DNA from: Oscillospiraceae bacterium
GTDB lineage: Bacteria > Bacillota > Clostridia > Oscillospirales > Oscillospiraceae
Reading direction: 5' to 3'
NCBI GenBank assembly: GCA_016295225.1
Contig: JAEDLP010000039.1
Coordinates: 1-14,608 of the forward strand
DNA: 14,608 nt
Shown here piece by piece: positions 6,330 through 12,703 of this stretch (within the stretch, counting starts at the first letter, position 1; every line of letters starts with the position of its first letter). The notes under the pieces are model-generated. The model saw only the letters and a program-made list of their open reading frames with translations. It did no database searches and was not told where the DNA came from. The position numbers were made by a program, and so were the translations under genes.

Positions 6330-8036
6330 ATGAAAGTGTCTGAGTTAGCATACCAGCGGCTGTCCCTGGAGGAGTTTGCCGCCGAAATCAAGGAGATCAT
6401 TGCCCAGGTAAAGGGAGCCGCCTCCGCCCAGGAGGTTATGGCCGCCCGCAACCGCTGCAATGATCTGTATATCCGCCTGGAGACCGCCCAGGCCCTGTCC
6501 TACATGCGCTACAGCATCAACACCGCCGACGAGTTCTATCTGGCGGAAAAGGATTACTATGATGAGATGGGTCCCCAGGCCCAGAACTATCTGCTGGAGT
6601 ATACCCGAGCCATGCTGGAGACCCCCTTCCGCAAGGAGCTGGAGGAGAGCGGCCAGATCATCCCCCTGGTCTTCCGCTCCTTCGAGGTGGAGCTCAAGTC
6701 CATGTCCCCCGAGATCATCGAGGACATGATCGAGGAGAACAAGCTGGTCAGCCAGTACTCCCAGATGATGGCGGCTATGGAGTTCGAGTTCCGGGGGGAA
6801 AAGCTGCCCCGTCCCATGCTGATGAAGTTCGCCAAGTCCCCTGACCGGGCCACCCGCAAGGAGGCCTATGAGGTTCTGGGCAATACCCTTAAGGCCCACA
6901 GCCAGGAGTTGGACGGCATCTTCCACCAGTTGGTTCAGGTTCGCGACCGAATGGCCAGGAAGATGGGGTACCAAAACTTTGTGGAGCTGGGCTACTACCG
7001 CATGGGCCGCCTGTGCTACGGCCCGGAAGAGGTGAAGAAGTTCCGGGACAACATCCGCCGGGACATCGTCCCCGTGGTCTCCCGTCTGCGCACCGAGGTG
7101 GGCAAGCGGTTGGGGGTCGATAAGCTGATGATCTACGACTACGATCTCATCTTCCCCCAGGGCGATCCCGACCCCAAGGGCGGGAAGGAGGAGATCTTCG
7201 CCGCCGCCAAGGCCATGTACCACGACATGAGCAAAGAGACCGGCGAGTTCTTTGACTTCATGCTGGAGACCGACGCCTTCGACGTGGAATCCCGGAAGAA
7301 TAAGTGGGGCGGCGGCTACTGCACCAGCTTTATGGCCTACCACCAGCCCTTCATCCTGGCCAACTTCAACGGCACGTCCGGTGACGTGGACGTGGTGACT
7401 CACGAGGCCGGCCATGCCTTTGCCGACTACACCACCGCCCATAACAAGTATGTGGTGGAGCTGAACGTGGGCGGTATGGAGACCGCTGAGACCCATTCCA
7501 TGAGCATGGAGTTCTTTGCCTGGCCCTATATGGAACACTTCTTCGGGGAGGACGCCGAGCGGTACAAGTTCATGCACTTGCTGGACGCCCTGTCCTTCCT
7601 GCCCTACGGCACCATCGTGGACGATTTCCAGCGCCAGGTCTATGAGAACCCCCAGTGGACCCCCGAGGAGCGCAAGGCCGCCTGGAGAAAGCTGGAGGCG
7701 GAGTTCCGCCCCCACATCACCTTTGACGGCGTGCCCTATCTGGAAGAGGGAACCCGCTGGCAGTATCAGATGCACATCTACGAGACCCCCTTCTACTATA
7801 TCGACTACTGCCTGGCCCAGACGGCGGCCCTTCAATTCCTGCTGGAATCCCGGAAGGATTACAAGGACGCCTTTGAACGCTATGTCCGCCTGCTGTCCCA
7901 GGGCGGAGAGAAGGTCTTTACCGACCTGCTCCGGGAAGCCGGCCTGAAATCTCCCTTCGAGGAGGGAGCTCTCAAGGAAGTGGCGCAAGAGATCGAAGCC
8001 CTTCTGAAGAGTTTGGAAGAGGCCTCCGGCCTTTAA
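6330..8036 (+). CDS. pepF: M3 family zinc oligoendopeptidase (PepF type)
   Basis: A 568-residue cytoplasmic zinc metallopeptidase that degrades medium-length peptides. The zinc motif HEAGH is at 358-362 and a Glu, E387, follows exactly 25 residues after the second His, the spacing of the third zinc ligand in M3 enzymes. Length and the all-helical, charged N-terminal half agree with oligoendopeptidase F rather than the ~680-residue OpdA/Dcp forms. SFMAYHQPFILANFNGT, ahead of the zinc site, resembles the substrate-binding segment of the family. AAAGGA within the end of the preceding gene serves as the ribosome binding site, with a 2-base intergenic gap, so it is co-transcribed with the P1 peptidase. 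The pair may finish breakdown of imported or recycled peptides in a peptide-fermenting cell (inference). A strong terminator follows immediately. Confidence 0.92.
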   Translation: MKVSELAYQRLSLEEFAAEIKEIIAQVKGAASAQEVMAARNRCNDLYIRLETAQALSYMRYSINTADEFYLAEKDYYDEMGPQAQNYLLEYTRAMLETPFRKELEESGQIIPLVFRSFEVELKSMSPEIIEDMIEENKLVSQYSQMMAAMEFEFRGEKLPRPMLMKFAKSPDRATRKEAYEVLGNTLKAHSQELDGIFHQLVQVRDRMARKMGYQNFVELGYYRMGRLCYGPEEVKKFRDNIRRDIVPVVSRLRTEVGKRLGVDKLMIYDYDLIFPQGDPDPKGGKEEIFAAAKAMYHDMSKETGEFFDFMLETDAFDVESRKNKWGGGYCTSFMAYHQPFILANFNGTSGDVDVVTHEAGHAFADYTTAHNKYVVELNVGGMETAETHSMSMEFFAWPYMEHFFGEDAERYKFMHLLDALSFLPYGTIVDDFQRQVYENPQWTPEERKAAWRKLEAEFRPHITFDGVPYLEEGTRWQYQMHIYETPFYYIDYCLAQTAALQFLLESRKDYKDAFERYVRLLSQGGEKVFTDLLREAGLKSPFEEGALKEVAQEIEALLKSLEEASGL

Positions 8037-8042
8037 GTGACC

Positions 8043-8080
8043 AAACAGCCTCCGCACAAACTGGCGCGGAGGCTGTTTTT
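8043..8080 (+). terminator. Strong rho-independent terminator after pepF
   Basis: A perfect 13-bp stem (8043-8055 AAACAGCCTCCGC with 8066-8078) with a 10-base loop ends in a T5 run (8076-8080). It begins 6 bases after the pepF stop and separates the murC/peptidase unit from the acyl-CoA ligase operon. Confidence 0.93.
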
Positions 8081-8118
8081 CCGTGCTGTCGGACCGGGGA
8101 GAGGACAGTCGATTTCCC

Positions 8119-8147
8119 TTGACTTTACTATCGTTCCATGCTACATT
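8119..8147 (+). promoter_or_regulatory. Candidate extended -10 promoter of the acyl-CoA ligase-yerC-iorAB operon
   Basis: TTGACT (8119-8124) and TACATT (8142-8147) are 17 bases apart, and TGC directly before the -10 gives the extended TGn element. The -35 matches 5 of 6 and the -10 4 of 6. Transcription from about 8154 would give a leader of roughly 78 bases. It lies in an AT-rich stretch just after the pepF terminator, the only gap available for a promoter of the four downstream genes. Confidence 0.6.
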
Positions 8148-8159
8148 ATAAATATTGCA

Positions 8160-8178
8160 TTACAATTTAAAGCTGTAA
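8160..8178 (+). promoter_or_regulatory. Short inverted repeat in the operon leader, possible operator
   Basis: TTACA (8160-8164) and TGTAA (8174-8178) form a 5-bp inverted repeat around 9 AT-rich bases, at about +7 to +25 of the predicted transcript. The place suits a repressor site, possibly for the TrpR-like protein of the same operon, but arms this short can occur by chance in AT-rich DNA. Confidence 0.2.
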
Positions 8179-8231
8179 AGGTTGAAGTTTTTTGCACGAG
8201 AGAAACACAACTGTGAAAGGACTGTCCCAAC

Positions 8232-9866
8232 ATGCCTGTTATCGATTTTTTGGAACGCAACGTCAAGCTCTATGGCAATGAAGTGGCCCTGGTTGAGCTG
8301 AACCCGGAAATCAAGGAGACCCGCCGGATGACCTGGAAGGAGTATGATCTCATCCAGCCTACCACCGACCAGCCCTACCGACGGGAGATCACCTGGAATG
8401 TGTTCAATGAGAAGGCCAACCGTTTTGCCAACATGCTCATTTCCCGGGGCGTGAAGAAGGGTGACAAGGTTGCCATTTTGATGTATAACTGCCTGGAATG
8501 GCTCCCTATCTACTTTGGCATTCTGAAGACGGGCGCTCTGGCGGTCCCCTTCAACTTCCGCTATTCCGCCGATGAGATCCAGTACTGCGCCGACCTGGCC
8601 GAGGTTCAGGTGCTGGTCTTCGGCCCTGAGTTCATCGGCCGTATCGAGAGCATCGAGCCCAAGCTCAGCAAGGGCCGCCTGCTCATCTACGTAGGGGACA
8701 ACTGCCCTACCTTTGCTGAGAGCTATCGTGAGCTGTCCGCCGACTGCTCCTCCGCGCCCCCCCAGGTCCTCATCACCGACGATGACGACGGCGCCATCTA
8801 CTTCTCCTCCGGCACCACCGGTTTCCCCAAGGCCATCCTCCATAAGCACCGGAGCCTGACCCAGGCCGCGGAGATGGAGCAGAAGCACCACCGCATCGGC
8901 CACGACGATGTGTTCCTGTGCATCCCGCCCCTGTACCACACCGGCGCCAAGTTCCACTGGATGGGCAGTCTGTTTGCCGGGGGCAAGGCTGTTCTGCTGA
9001 AGGGCACCACCCCGGAGATCATCCTGAAGGCCATCTCCGACGAGCAGTGTACCTTAGTCTGGCTGCTGGTCCCCTGGGCCCAGGAGATCCTGGATGCCCT
9101 GGACCGGGGCGACCTGAAGCTGGAGGACTATAAGCTGGATCAGTGGACCCTGATGCACATCGGCGCCCAGCCCGTGCCGCCCTCCCTGATCCGCCGGTGG
9201 AAGGAATATTTCCCCCACCACCAGTACGACACCAACTACGGCCTGTCTGAGTCTACCGGCCCCGGCTGCGTGCATCTGGGCATGGACAACATCCACAAGG
9301 TGGGCGCTATCGGCATCCCCGGCTACCGCTGGGAGGTCAAGATCGTGGACGAGAACGACAAGGAAGTGGCCCAGGGCGACGTGGGCGAGCTCTGCGTCAA
9401 GGGTCCCGGCGTCATGACCTGTTATTACAACAACCCCGAGGCCACCGCTGAGGTTCTGAAAAACGGCTGGCTTTATACCGGCGACATGGCCATGCAGGAC
9501 GAGGATGGCTTCATCTTCCTGGTGGACCGCAAGAAGGACGTGGTCATCTCCGGCGGTGAGAACATCTATCCTGTCCAGATTGAGGACTTCCTCCGGGCCC
9601 ACAACAAGATCAAGGACGTGGCCGTCATTGGTCTGCCCGACCGCCGTTTGGGCGAGATCTGCGGCGCAATCATCGAAGTCAAGGATGGCATGACCTGCAC
9701 CGAGGAAGAGATCAACGACTTCTGCATGGATCTGCCCCGCTACAAGCGTCCCAAGAAAATCATCTTTGCAGAGATTCCCCGCAACGCCACCGGCAAGATT
9801 GAAAAGCCCGTCCTGCGCAAGCGGTACGGCGCGGATCAACTGGTTGCCCAGCAGAACAGAGGTTAA
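8232..9866 (+). CDS. AMP-forming acyl-CoA synthetase (class I adenylate-forming ligase)
   Basis: This 544-residue enzyme activates a carboxylic acid with ATP to an acyl-adenylate, then transfers the acyl group to CoA. Core motifs are all present: P-loop FSSGTTGFPK (191-200), PPLYHTG (232-238), NYGLSEST (335-342), YTGD (415-418), hinge VDRKKDVVISGGENIYP (431-447) and catalytic Lys522 in NATGKIEK (518-525). It is of the long FadD/FACL type, not the ~430-residue PaaK phenylacetate ligase type. The N-terminus carries extra sequence (about 31-52) before the usual ITWxxxxExANRFA block. AAAGGA lies about 10 bases before the ATG. It is first in an operon with a TrpR-like regulator and iorAB, so arylacetates such as phenylacetate or indole-3-acetate are plausible substrates, but medium-chain or branched acids cannot be excluded. 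Confidence 0.87.
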   Translation: MPVIDFLERNVKLYGNEVALVELNPEIKETRRMTWKEYDLIQPTTDQPYRREITWNVFNEKANRFANMLISRGVKKGDKVAILMYNCLEWLPIYFGILKTGALAVPFNFRYSADEIQYCADLAEVQVLVFGPEFIGRIESIEPKLSKGRLLIYVGDNCPTFAESYRELSADCSSAPPQVLITDDDDGAIYFSSGTTGFPKAILHKHRSLTQAAEMEQKHHRIGHDDVFLCIPPLYHTGAKFHWMGSLFAGGKAVLLKGTTPEIILKAISDEQCTLVWLLVPWAQEILDALDRGDLKLEDYKLDQWTLMHIGAQPVPPSLIRRWKEYFPHHQYDTNYGLSESTGPGCVHLGMDNIHKVGAIGIPGYRWEVKIVDENDKEVAQGDVGELCVKGPGVMTCYYNNPEATAEVLKNGWLYTGDMAMQDEDGFIFLVDRKKDVVISGGENIYPVQIEDFLRAHNKIKDVAVIGLPDRRLGEICGAIIEVKDGMTCTEEEINDFCMDLPRYKRPKKIIFAEIPRNATGKIEKPVLRKRYGADQLVAQQNRG

Positions 9867-9913
9867 CATGTCTCCGGGAAACCGGGATCAACGATGGAAA
9901 AGGAGCGGAAAGA

Positions 9914-10255
9914 ATGCCCAGAGCCAGCAAAAAAGAGCGCAGCTTCGATTTGTACGAGCATATCGTTTCCCTGAGCACGGTGGAGGAGTGCTGCCGCTTT
10001 TTCGACGATCTGTGCGCAGTGACTGAACTGCGTGCCATGGAACAGCGGTTTGACGTGGCAAAAATGCTCCACGCAGGCAAGGTATATACCGCAATCCTCA
10101 ATGAGACCGGGGCCAGTTCCGCCACGGTCAGCCGAGTCAATCGGGTTCTCAACTACGGCACCGGCGCCTTAGGAGAGATCATGGACCGGGTGGCCGAGGA
10201 GAAGGGCGAGGGCGAACCGGTCCGGCAAGATACTGAACACGGAGGAACCCCATGA
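9914..10255 (+). CDS. TrpR/YerC-family transcriptional regulator
   Basis: A 113-residue protein of the TrpR-related YerC/YecD group. Residues 37-83 give the hallmark pattern: TELRAMEQRFDVAKML (37-52), then a helix-turn-helix centred on TGASSATVSRVNR (65-77), resembling the TrpR segment LGAGIATITRGSN. In a hand alignment from memory, R45 matches TrpR Arg54 and R74 matches Arg84, the two arginines that hold tryptophan in E. coli TrpR. The recognition helix would be about 68-79; the last 20 residues are acidic and probably disordered. GGAG lies 8 bases before the ATG. The stop TGA overlaps the iorA ATG (ATGA), so the two are translationally coupled. In Bacillus the relative yerC sits near pcrAB and has no settled role; here the position inside an aryl-pyruvate operon suggests control of that operon by an aromatic ligand (inference). 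Confidence 0.88.
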   Translation: MPRASKKERSFDLYEHIVSLSTVEECCRFFDDLCAVTELRAMEQRFDVAKMLHAGKVYTAILNETGASSATVSRVNRVLNYGTGALGEIMDRVAEEKGEGEPVRQDTEHGGTP

Positions 10256-11979
10256 AAGAACTGATGTTGGGCAACAAGGCGGTTGCCCGCGGACTATATG
10301 AAGCCGGCTGCTGTGTGATCTCCAGCTACCCCGGCACCCCCAGCACCGAGATCACCGAGGAAGCAGCCAAGTATCCGGAGATCTATTGCGAGTGGGCGCC
10401 CAACGAAAAGGTCGCCCTGGAAGTGGCCCATGGCGCAGCGGTGGGCGGCAAGCGTTCGGCCTGCTGCATGAAGCACGTGGGTCTGAACGTGGCGGCCGAC
10501 CCGCTGTTTACCATCTCCTATCAGGGGGTGGAGGCTGGTCTGGTCATCTGCGTGGCCGACGATCCCGGCATGTTCTCCTCCCAGAACGAGCAGGATTCCC
10601 GGCACTATGCCATCGCGGCCAAGATCCCCATGCTGGAGCCCTCGGACTCCCAGGAAGCTCTGGACTTCACCAAGCGGGCCTTCCAGCTGTCGGAAGAATA
10701 CCACACCCCCGTTCTGGTGCGTACCTGTACCCGCATCGCCCACTCCCAGAGCATCGTGGGGAAGGGAGAGCGCCAGGAGGTCCCCCGGAAGGAATACGTC
10801 AAGGACCCGGAGCGGGTCATGATGACCACCAACTCCATGAAGGCCCACTACCGGGTGGAGGAGCGCACCAAGGCCATGACTGTCCTGGCAGAGACCACCG
10901 ACCTGAACCGCATGGAGATGGGGGAGGACACCTCCGTTGGCATCATTACATCCTCTACCAGCTACCAGTACGTCCGCGAGGTCTTTGGAGAGAAGGCCTG
11001 CGTCCTGAAGCTGGGCCTGTCCTGGCCCATGCCCGTGGAAAAGATCAGAACCTTCGCTTCCCAGGTGGACAAGGTCCTGGTCATTGAGGAGCTGGAGCCC
11101 ATCATCGAGAACCACTGCCGACAGATCGGCGTGGAAGTCACCGGCAAGGAGCTCATCCCCATGGTGGACGAGCTGACTCAGGGCCGTATCGCCCAGTGTC
11201 TGGGGCGGGAACCCAAGGACACCGTCACTCTGGAGGACGACGTCCCCGGTCGTCCTCCCGTTATGTGTGCCGGGTGCCCCCACCGGGGTGTGTTCTACAC
11301 CCTGTCCAAAAATAAGTGCATGGTCTACGGCGATATCGGCTGCTACACTCTGGGTGTCATGCCCCCCCTAAACGCTCTGGATCTGAACGTCTGCATGGGC
11401 GCATCCTGCTCTGGTCTCCACGGCTTCAACATCGCCGGGGGAGAGCAGCACGAGAAGCACAGCGTAGCCGTCATCGGAGACTCTACCTTCGCCCATTCCG
11501 GCATCACCGGCATTGCGGACATTGCCTATAACCGCAGCAACTCCACGGTTATCATCCTGGACAACTCCATCACCGGCATGACCGGCCACCAGCAGAACCC
11601 CACCACCGGCAAGACCCTCCGGGGTGAGCCGGCCGGCCGCATTGACCTGGAGGCCCTCTGCCATGCCGTGGGCTTTGATCGGGTTCGTGTGGTGGACCCC
11701 AACCAGCTGAAGGAAGTGGATAAGGTTCTGAAGGAAGAACTGGCGGCGGAAGAGCCCTCCGTCATCATCTCCCGCCGCCCCTGCGTGATGCTCAAGAGCG
11801 TGGAGAAGGCGCCGCCCCTGAAGGTGGATCTGGACAAGTGCAACGGCTGCGGCCTGTGCATGAAGATCGGATGTCCCGCCCTGAGCCTGCGGGTGGGTAA
11901 GGTAGAGATTGACAAGACCCAGTGCGTGGGCTGTCAGGTGTGCATGCAGATGTGCCACCGGGACGCTCTCATTGTGTAA
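10252..11979 (+). CDS. iorA: Indolepyruvate:ferredoxin oxidoreductase, alpha subunit (IorA)
   Basis: The large subunit of the TPP- and iron-sulfur-dependent enzyme that converts aryl-pyruvates plus CoA to aryl-acetyl-CoA, CO2 and reduced ferredoxin. The 575 residues show the N-terminal pyrimidine-binding domain (SSYPGTPSTEITEEAA, 24-39; WAPNEKVALEVAHGAA, 48-63), then the TPP diphosphate domain with MCAGCPHRG (about 340-348), GDIGCYTLG (360-368), MGASCSG and GDSTFAHSGITG (409-420) followed by ILDNSITGMTG (435-445). The C-terminus is a two-cluster ferredoxin: C530, C533, C536, C541 and C558, C561, C564, C568. The first cluster has the CxxCxxCxxxxCP form known in this family. In the second, Cys568 is followed by His instead of the usual Pro. 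GGAGG stands 6 bases before the ATG, which overlaps the regulator's stop codon. It pairs with iorB downstream. Confidence 0.95.
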   Translation: MKELMLGNKAVARGLYEAGCCVISSYPGTPSTEITEEAAKYPEIYCEWAPNEKVALEVAHGAAVGGKRSACCMKHVGLNVAADPLFTISYQGVEAGLVICVADDPGMFSSQNEQDSRHYAIAAKIPMLEPSDSQEALDFTKRAFQLSEEYHTPVLVRTCTRIAHSQSIVGKGERQEVPRKEYVKDPERVMMTTNSMKAHYRVEERTKAMTVLAETTDLNRMEMGEDTSVGIITSSTSYQYVREVFGEKACVLKLGLSWPMPVEKIRTFASQVDKVLVIEELEPIIENHCRQIGVEVTGKELIPMVDELTQGRIAQCLGREPKDTVTLEDDVPGRPPVMCAGCPHRGVFYTLSKNKCMVYGDIGCYTLGVMPPLNALDLNVCMGASCSGLHGFNIAGGEQHEKHSVAVIGDSTFAHSGITGIADIAYNRSNSTVIILDNSITGMTGHQQNPTTGKTLRGEPAGRIDLEALCHAVGFDRVRVVDPNQLKEVDKVLKEELAAEEPSVIISRRPCVMLKSVEKAPPLKVDLDKCNGCGLCMKIGCPALSLRVGKVEIDKTQCVGCQVCMQMCHRDALIV

Positions 11980-11991
11980 GGAGGAAGAAGT

Positions 11992-12567
11992 ATGGAAACG
12001 GTAAATATTATGATCGTCGGCGTGGGCGGCCAGGGTTCTCTTCTGGCCTCCAAGATGCTGGGACACCTGCTGGTGAACGTCGGCTATGACGTCAAGGTTT
12101 CTGAGGTTCACGGTATGAGCCAGCGTGGCGGCAGCGTGGTCACCTATGTCCGCTTTGGCGACAAGGTCTACTCTCCCATCATTGACAAGGGGGAGGCCGA
12201 CTACATCGTCTCCTTCGAGCTGCTGGAGGCCGCCCGTTGGATCGAGTATTTAAAGCCCACCGGCCGGATTGTCACCAACACCCAGCAAATGGAGCCCATG
12301 CCCGTCATCGCGGGTCTGGCCAAGTACCCGGAGAACCTGGTGGAGAAGATGCGGGCCAAGGGCATCCAGGTGGACGCCATGGACTGCCTGGCTCTGGCCG
12401 AGGAGGCCGGTTCCACCAAGGCGGTGAACATGGTCCTCATGGGCCGTCTGTCCCACTACTTCCCGGACATCGCCCCCGAGGCCTGGCAGGCCTCCCTGGA
12501 GGCCAACGTCCCCCCCAAGGTCCTGGAGCTGAACAAGAAGGCCTTCGCCCTGGGTCAGCAGGGGTAA
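11992..12567 (+). CDS. iorB: Indolepyruvate:ferredoxin oxidoreductase, beta subunit (IorB)
   Basis: The 191-residue small subunit corresponds to the gamma domain of 2-oxoacid:ferredoxin oxidoreductases, which helps bind CoA and completes the active site. Marks are the Gly-rich N-terminus IVGVGGQGSLLASKMLG (8-24) and SEVHGMSQRGGSVVTYVRFG (37-56), both characteristic of this domain. Length equals that of typical single-domain IorB proteins; the long fused form with extra domains is not present. AAGGAGG lies 7 bases before the ATG, 12 bases after the iorA stop, so the two subunits should be made together. It is the last gene of the operon and is followed by a hairpin terminator. Confidence 0.95.
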   Translation: METVNIMIVGVGGQGSLLASKMLGHLLVNVGYDVKVSEVHGMSQRGGSVVTYVRFGDKVYSPIIDKGEADYIVSFELLEAARWIEYLKPTGRIVTNTQQMEPMPVIAGLAKYPENLVEKMRAKGIQVDAMDCLALAEEAGSTKAVNMVLMGRLSHYFPDIAPEAWQASLEANVPPKVLELNKKAFALGQQG

Positions 12568-12584
12568 AGATCAATATGGAAACC

Positions 12585-12614
12585 AACAGCCCGGCGTATT
12601 CGCGTCGGGCTGTT
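12585..12614 (+). terminator. Intrinsic terminator after iorB
   Basis: A stem of 12 pairs (12585-12596 with 12603-12614, one G-T wobble) encloses the loop TATTCG and runs into TTTATACTGGTTT. The core AACAGCCCG/CGGGCTGTT is strong; the T-run is short and interrupted. It begins 18 bases after the iorB stop. Confidence 0.75.
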
Positions 12615-12636
12615 TATACTGGTTTATGATTGTAAA

Positions 12637-12680
12637 GACCACGCCCCCGCTTGGAGAACACTCCGGGCGGGGGCGTGGTC
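12637..12680 (-). terminator. Large GC hairpin, terminator of the sodium:solute symporter gene
   Basis: Perfect 14-bp arms (12637-12650 GACCACGCCCCCGC with 12667-12680) surround a 16-base loop that itself holds a 4-bp hairpin (GGAG AACA CTCC). On the minus strand the stem is followed by TTTACAAT, so it reads as the terminator of the symporter gene ending at 12704. On the plus strand there is no T-run after it, so for iorB it would only be a backstop or an RNA-stabilising 3' structure. Confidence 0.75.
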
Positions 12681-12703
12681 GTAGGAAGAAGATTGGAATG
12701 AAC

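Noticed and set aside
8081..8231. T-box or tryptophan attenuator leader before the acyl-CoA ligase
   Set aside because: The leader is only about 78 bases, lacks the T-box conserved sequence, has no Trp-rich leader peptide and no terminator hairpin.
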